56,197 nt of DNA from the NCBI GenBank assembly GCA_026988095.1, contig JALSLX010000076.1, positions 1 to 56,197 of the forward strand, given 5' to 3'. The position numbers and the translations under genes were made by a program. Below the pieces are notes generated by a model. That model ran no database searches and was not told where the DNA came from. It worked only from the letters and a program-made list of their open reading frames with translations. Each line of letters opens with the position of its first letter. The stretch's first letter is position 1. The DNA is from Thiotrichaceae bacterium (GTDB taxonomy: Bacteria > Pseudomonadota > Gammaproteobacteria > Thiotrichales > Thiotrichaceae). Below, piece by piece: positions 34,007-44,622 of this stretch.

Positions 34007-35074
34007 TTAGATCATTTTTTCTATTTTTAGTAAAAATTCATCCATTTCTTCATTTGTACCTATTGTAATCCTTAAAAAACCAGCGATACGAGGCGCACTA
34101 AAGTATCTCACTAGTAATCCTTGCTCTTTTAAATCCAAATAAAGCTTTTTTGCATCGGCTTGGTTTGGCTTGGCAAATACGAAGTTCGTTTTTGAAGGTA
34201 AAACCGTAAAGTCCATTTTCTCAAGAGCAAGGCTTACTCTTTCTCGCGTTTTTATTATTTTTTGACAAGTGTTATCAAGGTGCTTTGTGTCTTTTATTGA
34301 TGCGGTTGCACCAGCAATTGCTACGCGGTCTAATGGATAGGAGTTAAATGAGTTTTTGACACGCTCCAGGCCTTCTATCAAATCAGGGTGACCCATCGCA
34401 AAGCCAACTCGCAAGCCTGCTAATGAACGCGACTTTGAAAAAGTTTGAGTAATGAGTAAATTAGGATATTTAGCAATTAAAGGCACTGCGGTATCCGCGC
34501 CAAAATCAATATAAGCTTCATCAATTACCACGACAACTTCAGGGTTTGCTTTTAATATTATTTCAATATCATTTAATGAGAGAGCGATGCCACTCGGCGC
34601 ATTGGGGTTAGGGAAGATAATTCCGCCCTTGTCCTTACCGCCGTCTTTACAATAATCTTCTACACAAATTGTAAAATCATCGGCTAAGGGGATTTTAGTG
34701 TTTTCAATATTAAATAAGCTACAGTAGGCAGGATAAAAGCCATAACTAATATCAGGTGAAAAAAGTGGTTTATCTTGCTTGAGTAAAGCTACGAAGGTAT
34801 GTGCTAAAACTTCATCTGAGCTATTGCCGACAAAGACTTGCTCATAATCCAAGGTATAAAAGTCTGCGATAGCTTGCTTTAAATCCCTTGCCGTTGGATC
34901 AGGGTATAGACGCATCAACTCATCAGATGCTAAACGCATTGCCTCAATCGCTTTAGGTGATGGAGGGTAAGGGTTTTCATTCGTATTTAGCTTGATATAT
35001 TGTTGATCTTGCGGTTGTTCACCTGGCGTATATGGGTCAAGCTGGTGAGCACGTTTGCTCCAAAATTTACTCAT
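34007..35074 (-). CDS. hisC: HisC, histidinol-phosphate aminotransferase
   Basis: 355 residues, fold-type I PLP enzyme. Family motifs are KLNTNENPYPPSPKA, VGNSSDEVL, FPNPNAPSGIALS, IDEAYIDFG, and the PLP lysine in QTFSKSRSLAGLRVGFAMG. It converts imidazole acetol phosphate and glutamate to histidinol phosphate. It is the last gene on the minus strand of this block, 47 bases after the sensor kinase gene, and has no other his gene next to it. Confidence 0.95.
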   Translation of the reverse strand: MSKFWSKRAHQLDPYTPGEQPQDQQYIKLNTNENPYPPSPKAIEAMRLASDELMRLYPDPTARDLKQAIADFYTLDYEQVFVGNSSDEVLAHTFVALLKQDKPLFSPDISYGFYPAYCSLFNIENTKIPLADDFTICVEDYCKDGGKDKGGIIFPNPNAPSGIALSLNDIEIILKANPEVVVVIDEAYIDFGADTAVPLIAKYPNLLITQTFSKSRSLAGLRVGFAMGHPDLIEGLERVKNSFNSYPLDRVAIAGATASIKDTKHLDNTCQKIIKTRERVSLALEKMDFTVLPSKTNFVFAKPNQADAKKLYLDLKEQGLLVRYFSAPRIAGFLRITIGTNEEMDEFLLKIEKMI

Positions 35075-35121
35075 AAGCTTCTTCTTTAGTTTTACTATTC
35101 CTAGAGGTGGATTATCAGTGC

Positions 35122-36831
35122 TTAGCTCAACTTTCGCAACATACTTCCTAAAGCTGTTTTTAATTGGGGACTTTTAATTGGCTTATGCAAAACTGGTATT
35201 CCATGAGCAATGATTTCTTGCATTCTATCTGGAGCGGTATCACCTGTAATCAACACTTTAGCAACTTGATAATCGACCACGTTAGTAAAAGCACCCATCG
35301 CATCAACGCCGGTGGTGTTTTCTCGCAGACGATAATCGGCAATGATGGCATTGACCTTTCCTTTGTAGGTTTTTGCAACCTCCATTGTTTCCGTCACACT
35401 CGTTGCGGTTAATACCTTGCAACCCCAGCCTTCTAGTAGTGATCTCATTGCATCTAATACGCTTTCATTATCATCAATTACAAGAATAACTGCCTTCTTA
35501 AAATCAACCATTTGTATCTTTGGTATCACTTTAACTTTTAAGGATTGATATTCCGATACAGCATCTTCCGACATTGCGGCTATTTCTAATGCAAAAACAC
35601 TGCCATTTCCCATTAATGATTTTACACTCAGCTTTCCATCAATCAGGGTAGCTAGACGACGACAAATTGCTAAACCTAAGCCTAAGCCTTTATTTTGATC
35701 ACGTTCTGGGTTTTGTAACTGCTGAAACTCAACAAATATTAATTCTTGATGCTCTACTGCAATACCTTGTCCTGTATCCCACACTTGTATCAAAATATTG
35801 TCTTTTCGCTTACGACAAGAGACTAATACAACGCCTTCTTTGGTATAGCGAATAGCGTTTTGCAATAAGTTTCTAAGTATGTTCTCAAGCAATATAAGGT
35901 CTGATTTTACATAGTATTGTGAAGTATGCGAACGCAACTCTAGTCCATTTACTTTTGCAAGCAAGGAAAACTCGCCAACCACTTTTTTTATGAGTTGCCG
36001 CACATCAACTACTTCTATATTGGTGTCTATTATTTCAGCATCTAACTTTGATATATCCAATAAGGAATTTAGCAAATCAAGCATAACGTCATTTGCCGTT
36101 TCAATCTGTGTCAGAATTTTTTTGCCTGTAGTGCTGATTACTTCTGGAGCAATAGCGCTTGCTAAAAGTGAAAGCGAGTGAACTGGTTGCCGCAAATCAT
36201 GACTTGCGGCAGAAAGAAAACGAGATTTATCTTTATTGGCTTTTATTGCCTCATTTTTTTGCTTCTCTATATCCTTCACAAGATCATAATTTTCATACCT
36301 CATTTCAATTAGCCGTGTGATAAAACCATAAGTGAATCTACTTAATAAAATCATGACACCCAGAAATACAGTAATAGATATTGCTAATATTAAGTGCTCC
36401 GTATCGCCTCTAGCAAAGAATAAAAATATAGAAGGTAATAGTATGGGTACACAGAAAAATATATAACCCAGCCATAATGATGACAATATGATCAGCCCAC
36501 CTGAAGCCATTGCAAACAGGAATATGATCAAATAAGAGAAGTGCGCCATTGATTCTGGAGTATAAAAAAAATACCCAGCAGCACCCCAGATCAATCCAAA
36601 CGCTAAGGGTAACTGGTAATAAAAAAGCTCTCGGGGAACCGTTGATAATTCTTTAAAGAATGGCTTTAAATAAAAATAGAAGATTGTGGTAAGCGCGCAG
36701 GCTATAAGAATAATTGCCAGCCAAACTAACAAAACTCTATGCGAAACGGCATTCCACATCAATGCAACCAAAAGAGGTGCAGTTAATACATTAGCCACCA
36801 TCATTAGAGGTGTTAGCTTATATAAAATCAT
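35122..36831 (-). CDS. membrane hybrid histidine kinase with C-terminal receiver
   Basis: 569 residues. Five to six N-terminal transmembrane helices (about 1-165) form the sensor region with no large periplasmic loop. Next are a HisKA domain with the phospho-His in SAASHDLRQPVHSL, an HATPase domain (NLLQNAIRYTKEG, WDTGQGI, GLGLGLAICRRL) and a REC domain near 445-565 with the acceptor Asp in AIIADYRLRE. No output domain is fused, so the receiver probably acts as a sink or relay. The signal is unknown. The start ATG lacks a strong ribosome-binding site. Confidence 0.85.
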   Translation of the reverse strand: MILYKLTPLMMVANVLTAPLLVALMWNAVSHRVLLVWLAIILIACALTTIFYFYLKPFFKELSTVPRELFYYQLPLAFGLIWGAAGYFFYTPESMAHFSYLIIFLFAMASGGLIILSSLWLGYIFFCVPILLPSIFLFFARGDTEHLILAISITVFLGVMILLSRFTYGFITRLIEMRYENYDLVKDIEKQKNEAIKANKDKSRFLSAASHDLRQPVHSLSLLASAIAPEVISTTGKKILTQIETANDVMLDLLNSLLDISKLDAEIIDTNIEVVDVRQLIKKVVGEFSLLAKVNGLELRSHTSQYYVKSDLILLENILRNLLQNAIRYTKEGVVLVSCRKRKDNILIQVWDTGQGIAVEHQELIFVEFQQLQNPERDQNKGLGLGLAICRRLATLIDGKLSVKSLMGNGSVFALEIAAMSEDAVSEYQSLKVKVIPKIQMVDFKKAVILVIDDNESVLDAMRSLLEGWGCKVLTATSVTETMEVAKTYKGKVNAIIADYRLRENTTGVDAMGAFTNVVDYQVAKVLITGDTAPDRMQEIIAHGIPVLHKPIKSPQLKTALGSMLRKLS

Positions 36832-36925
36832 ATAACGCTCTAACTGTATTAAAGGATTTTCTGCCGAATTGTTAATACAAATACCTCTCTGGGCTCATAG
36901 TGGACTTATTCTAGTTTAGAAAAAA

Positions 36926-37819
36926 TTAAAACGATGTGCTACCTGATGTACCATTCAAATACAGCAACATTAATGATAGTACAAAGAGTGATATTGCATT
37001 ACCAACAACAACCATAGAAGCAACTTCTGTCGGCTGTTGTTGATATTTTTCAGCAAACATAAAGTTTAAAACAGCGGGTGGGAGAGCCGCAAATAATAGG
37101 AGCTGGGTTCGTTGTACTGGCTCTAACGGCAATACCAATAAAATCATAAATGCAGCAATAACACTGAATAAAGGACAAAGAACAGCACCTACTAAACCAA
37201 TTCGCCAAGCGCTTAAATCAACTTGTGTCATACGAACACCTAGCGAAACCAGCATTAAAGGTATCGCTATCTGTGCCAACATTTTCACAGGAATATGAAT
37301 AACCTCAGGCATATTCCATTTTGTTAAACTGATTGTTAGACCAATGATTGTGGCAATATTAACGGGCATTTTTAACAAATTCCACCATGAAATTTTGCCA
37401 CCGACGATATAAGTCCCTAGTGTAAAATGAAATAAATTACTCACTAAAAACACGATAACCGCGGCGCTTAGTGCCCCTTCACCAAACGCTAATACTGCTA
37501 ATGGCAACCCCATATTCCCGCAGTTATTAAACATCATGGAAGGAACAAACATTGGGATAGAAAGTTTAAATATCTTGGCAAAAATCCAAGCTAATACACC
37601 TGAAAATAGCACAACAAAAACACCTGCTAATGCTAAATCTTGGTAATCAAATAATGAAAAATTTTGTCTTGATAATGCATCTATTAGAAGTGCAGGTATG
37701 AATATTTCCATATTCATACGATTAGCAAATTCCATATTTATATCGCGAAATTTTGCGTAAAGATAGCCTACTAAGATCAAGGCGAAGATTGGAAATAATA
37801 TGGGGAATATAATAGACAT
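36926..37819 (-). CDS. AEC-family (auxin efflux carrier-like) transporter
   Basis: 297 residues with eight to ten transmembrane helices. The AEC family pattern is visible: FPILFPIFALILVGYLYAK at the start and FNNCGNMGLPLAVLAFGEGAL in the middle. Bacterial members move small organic anions or amino acids; substrate unknown. It shares its first base with the end of the acyltransferase gene, so it is the last gene of the hemH operon. Confidence 0.85.
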   Translation of the reverse strand: MSIIFPILFPIFALILVGYLYAKFRDINMEFANRMNMEIFIPALLIDALSRQNFSLFDYQDLALAGVFVVLFSGVLAWIFAKIFKLSIPMFVPSMMFNNCGNMGLPLAVLAFGEGALSAAVIVFLVSNLFHFTLGTYIVGGKISWWNLLKMPVNIATIIGLTISLTKWNMPEVIHIPVKMLAQIAIPLMLVSLGVRMTQVDLSAWRIGLVGAVLCPLFSVIAAFMILLVLPLEPVQRTQLLLFAALPPAVLNFMFAEKYQQQPTEVASMVVVGNAISLFVLSLMLLYLNGTSGSTSF

Positions 37820-38751
37820 CAGTAAAGTGTAGCTTGATTTTCTGGTCGTGTTTTAAACCATTTCATGGTCCACATATATTGCTCTGGGTGTTCTTTTATA
37901 AACTGCTCTAAAGACTGATTTAGTAATGTAGCATCCTGCAGCGCATCACCTGTTGGATAATTTTTTATGGGTGGCAATATTTGTATCTTATACTTTTGTG
38001 TTTCAATATCGTAATGTGCGTAAGCGGGTAACGCTATTGCTTTTCCCATTTTAACTAAACGAGCAGTGGTTGTTAATGTTGCTTTTTGTTCTCCAAAAAA
38101 AGAGGCGAATACGCCATTTTCAATACCTAGATCCTCATCAGGCAAAAAGATCATTAGTCTCTTGGGGATTAGTGACTTTATCAATTTACGCATACCCTCT
38201 TCGCGTGAGACTACAAAGCTAACATGACGACAACGACTACATGTAATCATCCAATCTAAAACTGCGTTTTTAGAAGTTTTGTAAGAGCCAAAACACTCGT
38301 ATTGCAAGCCTAAAGCTACTGGTGCAAATTCCAGCATAACGCTGTGTGCTAACAAAACGACAATGCTTTGATTATTCTTTACAGCATTATCAATATATTC
38401 CTTACCTTCTATCTCTAACATTGAAGATAATCGACGTTTGCTTCCAAAAAATAGCAAACTGTAATCAACCAATGCGCAACCGTGCCATTGCAAATGTTTT
38501 TTTGTCATCTCCTCACGCGCTTGTTCTCCCATATCTGGAAAGCAGGTTTGTAAGTTTTTTCTTACTATATCGCTACGTCTTTTATTATTCTTATAAATTT
38601 TCTTGCCAATCCACTTGCCTATTGAATGGCGTGATGAATTTGGTAATTGGGCGACAAAAAAAGTGAGTGATAATCCAAACCACGTCAGCCAGTATCGTGG
38701 ATGGAGTAACGATATACTAAACTTGATACCACATTCAGGCTTTCCCCTCAT
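37819..38751 (-). CDS. LpxL/LpxM-type lipid A acyltransferase
   Basis: 310 residues. The acyltransferase signature is HSVMLE (H-x4-E) in VVLLAHSVMLEFAPV, with an N-terminal membrane anchor (YWLTWFGLSLTFFVAQL) and the downstream FLPDEDLG and TTARLVKMGKAIALP blocks typical of the HtrB/LpxL family. It transfers a secondary acyl chain to Kdo2-lipid IVA (or a close relative) at the inner membrane. Which of LpxL/LpxM/LpxP it represents cannot be settled by eye. It overlaps the cinA-like gene by four bases. Confidence 0.88.
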   Translation of the reverse strand: MRGKPECGIKFSISLLHPRYWLTWFGLSLTFFVAQLPNSSRHSIGKWIGKKIYKNNKRRSDIVRKNLQTCFPDMGEQAREEMTKKHLQWHGCALVDYSLLFFGSKRRLSSMLEIEGKEYIDNAVKNNQSIVVLLAHSVMLEFAPVALGLQYECFGSYKTSKNAVLDWMITCSRCRHVSFVVSREEGMRKLIKSLIPKRLMIFLPDEDLGIENGVFASFFGEQKATLTTTARLVKMGKAIALPAYAHYDIETQKYKIQILPPIKNYPTGDALQDATLLNQSLEQFIKEHPEQYMWTMKWFKTRPENQATLY

Positions 38752-39524
38752 TTTGTACGAGACTCATATTTAATATTCATTTCATCTAGCTTTTTTTCTA
38801 ACCATGTTGCTGCTTTGCTTACATCTTTCTCCGGCCCTTTTAAACCAAAATCAATTAAATCTCCTCTGCGTTCTGTGCTGGGTAAGCTCGACAAACCTAC
38901 TTCGATAAAAGTAGCAAGTAGCTCATTCATCATATCCAGCAAGCTACTTTCTGCCACACCGAGAATATTCCAGCGCCATTCCACATTAGGCTCATCATCA
39001 AACAGATGCTGGTAATGTGTTTCTAGCACCCATTCAATCATCGGCCACGACATATTGGGAAATCCTGGCACAAAATGATGATGCCCGACTTTAAAGCCTG
39101 GAACTTTATTAATCGTATTGGGAATTAGTAGCGCGCCCTCAGGCAAGTCACTCATTAAAATACGATTAGGGTAAGCCTGCTCACCAAACTTTTCTTCAAT
39201 GATGGCTTGTGCTTCGGGGTGGCGAGTAAGCTCCAACTCAAATGCAGTTGCAGCACTTGCACGAGTAACATCATCAGGTGTTGCGCCAATGCCACCAAAG
39301 CTGAAGACTAAGTCACCCGTACGGATAGTCTGCTTTAAAGTATCAACAATTTCTTGTTTTGTATCGCCAATAATACGCACCCAATTTAGCGACATACCAC
39401 GCGCTTTTAAAAGCTCGATAGCTTTTGCCATATGCTTATCGGTGCGAGAACCATTGAGTAATTCATCACCAATTAAAATTAAACCTACTTGCTGATGTGT
39501 ATATTTTTTACCACCTATGTTCAC
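38748..39524 (-). CDS. CinA-like / MoaB-Mog-domain protein
   Basis: 258 residues with the molybdopterin-binding (MoCF) domain: GLILIGDELLNGSRTDKH, FSFGGIGATPDDVTRAS (SGGxGxTxDD-like, with Phe for the usual Gly), and FVPGFPNMSWPM. It lacks the C-terminal nicotinamide-nucleotide amidase domain of full CinA. Stand-alone proteins of this type are common in proteobacteria and are called competence/damage-inducible protein A; the true substrate is uncertain. It overlaps both neighbours by four bases (ATGA), a tightly coupled operon. Confidence 0.82.
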   Translation of the reverse strand: MNIGGKKYTHQQVGLILIGDELLNGSRTDKHMAKAIELLKARGMSLNWVRIIGDTKQEIVDTLKQTIRTGDLVFSFGGIGATPDDVTRASAATAFELELTRHPEAQAIIEEKFGEQAYPNRILMSDLPEGALLIPNTINKVPGFKVGHHHFVPGFPNMSWPMIEWVLETHYQHLFDDEPNVEWRWNILGVAESSLLDMMNELLATFIEVGLSSLPSTERRGDLIDFGLKGPEKDVSKAATWLEKKLDEMNIKYESRTK

Positions 39525-40633
39525 AATTTAGAACCCTTCTTTTTTGCACGTTGCTGAGTTAATTCATTCTGCTTTTCTGTATCAGAAACATCCCAGTTAC
39601 CGCTAGTCTCAGACCAACCCTGAGTATGTTGCTGCACAATATCCGCAAGTGCTTTTATATGCGATTGACTATCATTTAGCGCGGGAATGTAATTAAAACT
39701 TTCGCCTCCTGCTTCTATGAAATACTCGCGGTTTTCGATATTGATTTCTTCAAGTGTTTCTAAACAATCAGATGGAAAGCCTGGGCAAATAGCATCTACG
39801 CTTTTTACCCCATCAGCAGGTAATTCCTTCAAGGTTTTATCAGTATAGGGCTGCAACCACTCTGCTTTTCCAAAACGTGATTGAAAAGTCAGCCTCCATT
39901 GAGTATTTTCTAATTGGAGTTTCTCTGCCAATAAACGCCCTGTTTTTAAGCAGTGGCAATGATAAGGATCTCCTAAATCAAGATTGCGTTTAGGTAGGCC
40001 ATGAAAAGACATAAGCAAGACATCACTTTGCCCATTTTCATTCCAATATTCTTTCACACTGTTTGCCAGCGCATCAATATAAGCTGGATGATCGTGATAT
40101 TGCCCCACAAAACGTAATTCAGGAATCCAACGCCAATGGCGTAAAACTTTAGCCACCTCATCAAAACCTGTTGCTGTTGTAGTCGCAGAGTATTGAGGGT
40201 AAAGAGGCAAAACTAAAATTCGATGTGCACCTTTTTCTTGCAATGTTTTTAAACCAGACTCGATGCTTGGTTTCCCATAGCGCATTGCTGGCTCAACAAA
40301 AATAGGGCCTTTAAACCGTGACTCCATTTCTTGCTGAATAAGCTTGGCTTGTCGATTACTGTAATGAAGCAAGGGAGAGCCCTCTTCCATCCAAATTTCT
40401 TTGTATTTTTCGACAATAACAGGCGGTCGCTTAGGTAAGATGAAACCATATAAAATGGGCAGCCAAACTAATCGTGGAATTTCAATAACACGTGAATCAG
40501 ATAAGAATTGGGCTAAGTATTTACGAACAGCTGAACTTGTAGCCTCATCTGGCGTACCTAAATTGACCAGCAAAACACCGATGCTGCTCGACTTACCATG
40601 AAAAAATGTCTTATCACCTTTAACTTTTGCCAC
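39521..40633 (-). CDS. hemH: HemH, ferrochelatase
   Basis: About 370 residues from a GTG at 40633. It inserts Fe2+ into protoporphyrin IX to make haem. Motifs: GVLLVNLGTPDEAT, SFHGLPKRNLDLGDPYHCHC (catalytic His in FHG-P), QSRFGKAEWLQPYT and CPGFPSDCLETLEEI. A purine-rich GAGAGAG lies five bases before the GTG; an ATG at 40696 is also in frame and would add 21 residues of poor similarity, so I prefer the GTG. It leads the hemH-cinA-lpxL-AEC operon and diverges from rpoZ. Haem supply fits the cyd genes in the region. Confidence 0.94.
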   Translation of the reverse strand: MAKVKGDKTFFHGKSSSIGVLLVNLGTPDEATSSAVRKYLAQFLSDSRVIEIPRLVWLPILYGFILPKRPPVIVEKYKEIWMEEGSPLLHYSNRQAKLIQQEMESRFKGPIFVEPAMRYGKPSIESGLKTLQEKGAHRILVLPLYPQYSATTTATGFDEVAKVLRHWRWIPELRFVGQYHDHPAYIDALANSVKEYWNENGQSDVLLMSFHGLPKRNLDLGDPYHCHCLKTGRLLAEKLQLENTQWRLTFQSRFGKAEWLQPYTDKTLKELPADGVKSVDAICPGFPSDCLETLEEINIENREYFIEAGGESFNYIPALNDSQSHIKALADIVQQHTQGWSETSGNWDVSDTEKQNELTQQRAKKKGSKL

Positions 40634-40745
40634 TTTAACTCTCTCTAATCTCGTTTGCTCATCACAATCACAGTTTTTTTGCAGAATAACATACAAACGG
40701 CTCGATAAATCAACGCCTACCCCTATCTTTTTAAACTCTCACCGC

Positions 40746-40751
40746 TATAAT
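40746..40751 (+). promoter_or_regulatory. -10-like TATAAT before rpoZ
   Basis: A perfect TATAAT 39 bases ahead of the rpoZ start. The matching -35 is poor (CTATCT with a 17-base spacer), so the call is tentative. Confidence 0.4.
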
Positions 40752-40789
40752 TGATCTATAGCTCCCTAAAAAATTACAGGTATAGAAAC

Positions 40790-41053
40790 ATGGCACGAGT
40801 AACCGTAGAAGACTGTCTAAAACACGTTGATACAAATTATGATTTAGTTTTACAAACTGCAAAACGCGCACGCGCAATTGCTGAAGGTGCTCCAGCACTA
40901 GTTGAAGAAAACGGCGACAAACCCGTTGTTATTGCTTTACGCGAAATTGCCGAAAATGTTAAACCAGAAGATGTACTTACTGTTGATGCCCCTGAAGAAA
41001 TGACAATGGATCAAGACCAGTCTTTAGAGCCTGTTGAAATTTCTGTAAACTAA
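40790..41053 (+). CDS. rpoZ: RpoZ, RNA polymerase omega subunit
   Basis: 87 residues, starting [20 protein letters not shown], with the conserved [29 protein letters not shown] block. Omega aids RNA polymerase assembly and forms part of a ppGpp site. I start at the ATG at 40790 since it matches the family; upstream in-frame codons are not conserved. It is followed after 14 bases by spoT, the usual gammaproteobacterial order. Confidence 0.95.
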   Translation: MARVTVEDCLKHVDTNYDLVLQTAKRARAIAEGAPALVEENGDKPVVIALREIAENVKPEDVLTVDAPEEMTMDQDQSLEPVEISVN

Positions 41054-41067
41054 TTTAGGGCAAGATT

Positions 41068-43218
41068 ATGCCCAAGACCGCATCCCACCTTATCAATGCG
41101 ACTGATTTAAGTGAATTAGTCAGTCGCTACATGAATGAAGAGGATGCGAGTCGAGTTTACGATGCTTTTTTACTTGCCGCTGATGCACATGATGGCGTAG
41201 TACGAAAATCAGGCGAACACTATATCTTCCACCCTCTGGAAGTCGCCTACACCCTTGCTGATTTACATATGGATGCCGACACTATCTGTGCCGCACTACT
41301 CCATGATGTCATTGAAGATACCCAATACACCAAAGCTGACATCACCGAAAAATTTGGGGATATTGTTGCTGACTTAGTTGATGGCGTCACAAAATTAGCA
41401 GGTGGCGAATTTACCTCACGAGATGAAGCGAACGCGGCTAGTTTTCAAAAAATGATGGCGGCGATGACACAAGATTTTAGAGTCGTTTTAATAAAACTTG
41501 CAGACCGCTTACACAATGTTAAAACCTTAGGTGTTCGTAAGCCTGCTTCAAAAAGGCGCATTGCCCAAGAAACTTTAGATATTCATGTGCCACTGGCAAG
41601 ACGCATGGGCATGAATGCCATGCGCAAAGATTTACAGGTGAATGCTTTTAAACATTTATTTCCTTGGCGAGCAAAGGTACTGCAAGAAGCGATGGATAAC
41701 TTCATCAGTGAAAATACTGACACCCATCAAGAAATAATTAAAACTATTACCGAAGCCCTTTATAAAAATAACGTAAAAGGACGAGTTTTTCGTTGGCATA
41801 AAAATATATACCGTCTATATCAACGTATAAAAAACAACAAAAATAAAAACCAGCTTGATAGCCAGACAGAAGCATTAGAGCTACGCGTTTTAGTTAACAC
41901 CAGCGCTGATTGTTATGCCGCACTTGGTGTAATTCACCAGCTTTATCAGCCTAAAATCGGCAAGTTTAAAGATTTTATAGCCACTCCAAAAGGTTATGGT
42001 TTCCAAGCACTGCAAACGGCTTTATTAACTCCTCAACGCCAATTAATTCTTGTGCAAATTCAAAGTCACGAAATGTACCAGATTGCGCAATATGGTATTA
42101 CAGCCCATCGTCGTAATCCTGATTTACTCAATTCATCAGATAAATCTCAAATCTACTTAAACCGTTGGTTACGACAAGTTGAAGAAATTCAGCAAGTGAC
42201 GGGAAACGCCGCAGAATTTATGCAAGATATGAAAGCAGACCTGTTTCTTTCAGAAATTTATGTATCAACACCCAAAGGGGAAACTAAAGTCTTACCCAAG
42301 GGAGCAACTCCTATTGATTTTGCGTATTCAATTCATACCGAAATTGGAGACAAATGCGTGAGCGCTTTTATTGATGGCGAATTAAGTCGTCTAAATGCAC
42401 AAATACCCAATGGTGCGACCGTAAAAATCATCACAAAGGATGATGCAACACCGCATTCGATCTGGTTGAATTATGTCATTACAGGTAAAGCACGCTCATC
42501 AATACGCAACTGGATAAATAAACGTAAATCACATGAGTTTGTTGCTTTAGGCAGAAAAATTCTTGAAAAAAGCTTGAAAAAATTTGGACTTAATCTTGAT
42601 CAGATAGACCCAATAAATATGCTGAAAACACTAGAAGCACTCAGCTTAGATACAGAAGATATTTTATTTAGTAATATTGCAAAAGGTAATCAATCTTCCA
42701 TGTTGGTGGCAAAACGTTTGCTTGATGACGAGCTACTAATGCCCATTGAAGATGAAGATCAAATGCTGTTAATTAAAGGCACTGAAGGCCTAGCTGTTCA
42801 CTTACAGGAATGCTGTCACCCAATACCTAACGATGCAATTGTTGCCCAGCTTGATGAAATTAGAGGGCTTGAGGTGCACCGAACAAACTGTCCTGCACTT
42901 TCGCACAGCAAAGCATTACAGAAAAAAGAAACCATGAGTATCGCGTGGGTTGATGACACAAGTAATGAATCTCATTTTTTGGCTCCGCTTAATGTGCAAG
43001 TTCAAAATCGTGTTGGTGTATTGTCACACATCACAGATTTTTTAGAAAAAATGCGTGTTAACATCGAAGATATCAATATCGCAGGTGATAGCAATATCAA
43101 AGATATGTATTTTTTGCTCCAAGTAAAAGATGCAAACCATTTAAGACAAATCGCAGAATCACTCAATAATCAGTCACACGTCATTGATGTAGCACGACTA
43201 TTTGACAAAGCAAAATAA
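41068..43218 (+). CDS. spoT: SpoT-like (p)ppGpp hydrolase with a degenerate synthetase domain
   Basis: 716 residues with all RSH domains: HD hydrolase (about 25-180), synthetase (about 230-345), TGS (about 370-435) and ACT (about 645-716). The hydrolase site is intact: R46, H55 in FHPLEVA, HD 79-80 in LLHDVIEDT, and LADRLHN. The synthetase site is not: catalytic D becomes E268, catalytic Glu of EVQIRT becomes L328 (LVQIQS), Arg becomes Q332, and GYQSLHT is FQALQT. It probably degrades (p)ppGpp without making it; a separate RelA would then be needed. Operon rpoZ-spoT-ridA. Confidence 0.95.
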   Translation: MPKTASHLINATDLSELVSRYMNEEDASRVYDAFLLAADAHDGVVRKSGEHYIFHPLEVAYTLADLHMDADTICAALLHDVIEDTQYTKADITEKFGDIVADLVDGVTKLAGGEFTSRDEANAASFQKMMAAMTQDFRVVLIKLADRLHNVKTLGVRKPASKRRIAQETLDIHVPLARRMGMNAMRKDLQVNAFKHLFPWRAKVLQEAMDNFISENTDTHQEIIKTITEALYKNNVKGRVFRWHKNIYRLYQRIKNNKNKNQLDSQTEALELRVLVNTSADCYAALGVIHQLYQPKIGKFKDFIATPKGYGFQALQTALLTPQRQLILVQIQSHEMYQIAQYGITAHRRNPDLLNSSDKSQIYLNRWLRQVEEIQQVTGNAAEFMQDMKADLFLSEIYVSTPKGETKVLPKGATPIDFAYSIHTEIGDKCVSAFIDGELSRLNAQIPNGATVKIITKDDATPHSIWLNYVITGKARSSIRNWINKRKSHEFVALGRKILEKSLKKFGLNLDQIDPINMLKTLEALSLDTEDILFSNIAKGNQSSMLVAKRLLDDELLMPIEDEDQMLLIKGTEGLAVHLQECCHPIPNDAIVAQLDEIRGLEVHRTNCPALSHSKALQKKETMSIAWVDDTSNESHFLAPLNVQVQNRVGVLSHITDFLEKMRVNIEDINIAGDSNIKDMYFLLQVKDANHLRQIAESLNNQSHVIDVARLFDKAK

Positions 43219-43228
43219 GGACTCACAG

Positions 43229-43618
43229 ATGACAAGAGAAGTAATCTCAACCGATAAAGCGCCACAGGCCATCGGCACCTACTCACAAGCAGTAAAAATT
43301 GATAACACCGTTTATATTTCGGGTCAAATTCCATTAATAGCAGAAACTATGGAGCTAGTTGAAGGTGATTTTGCAGACCATGCTCGGCAAGTGTTTAAAA
43401 ACTTATCCGCTATTACAGAAGCTGCAGGCGGTAATATTAACGATTGTGCTAAGGTGAACATATTTTTAACAGACTTAAGCAATTTTGCGACAGTCAACGA
43501 AGTTATGGCTGAGTTTTTCACACAGCCTTATCCAGCACGTGCGGCTATCGAGGTATCGGCATTACCTAAAGGCGCTGTAGTTGAAGCAGACGCAGTGATG
43601 TCACTACAAGAGCATTAA
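43229..43618 (+). CDS. ridA: RidA, enamine/imine deaminase
   Basis: 129 residues. YjgF/YER057c family with the substrate-binding Arg in [16 protein letters not shown], the [16 protein letters not shown] start and a C-terminal VEADAVM. RidA removes reactive 2-aminoacrylate made by PLP enzymes. The start at 43229 is supported by AAGGA and the conserved N-terminus [12 protein letters not shown]; a start further upstream would overlap spoT. This is the normal spoT-ridA neighbourhood of gammaproteobacteria. Confidence 0.95.
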   Translation: MTREVISTDKAPQAIGTYSQAVKIDNTVYISGQIPLIAETMELVEGDFADHARQVFKNLSAITEAAGGNINDCAKVNIFLTDLSNFATVNEVMAEFFTQPYPARAAIEVSALPKGAVVEADAVMSLQEH

Positions 43619-43651
43619 AGAGCTAAATCACGCAATCTTAGAGCAAAGTGA

Positions 43652-44131
<480 letters not shown>

Positions 44132-44211
44132 CCACCCCCCCTGTTTTTCGCTGTTTTGTATTAAACGTTTCTCTCTAATTCGCACAAAACAATGAAAAAG
44201 AAAGGGGGTGG
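44132..44211. repeat. full copy of the dispersed repeat after coaD
   Basis: CCACCCCCCCTGTTTTTCG then CTGTTTTGTA, a 26-base loop, and CACAAAACAATGAAAAAGAA then GGGGGTGG. The right arm has decayed more than the left. The repeat abuts the coaD stop codon and could form its 3' end. Confidence 0.88.
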
Positions 44212-44330
44212 CTAGATAAAATAACGATAAAAACAATAAATACCCCACTTTCTTGTAAAAATCTCCATCAACCTCATATTAAAAACATAGTTTGACAATG
44301 GTTAATGTTTTTTAATTTGAGCACTGTTAA

Positions 44331-44612
<282 letters not shown>

Positions 44613-44622
44613 TAGAAACCCC

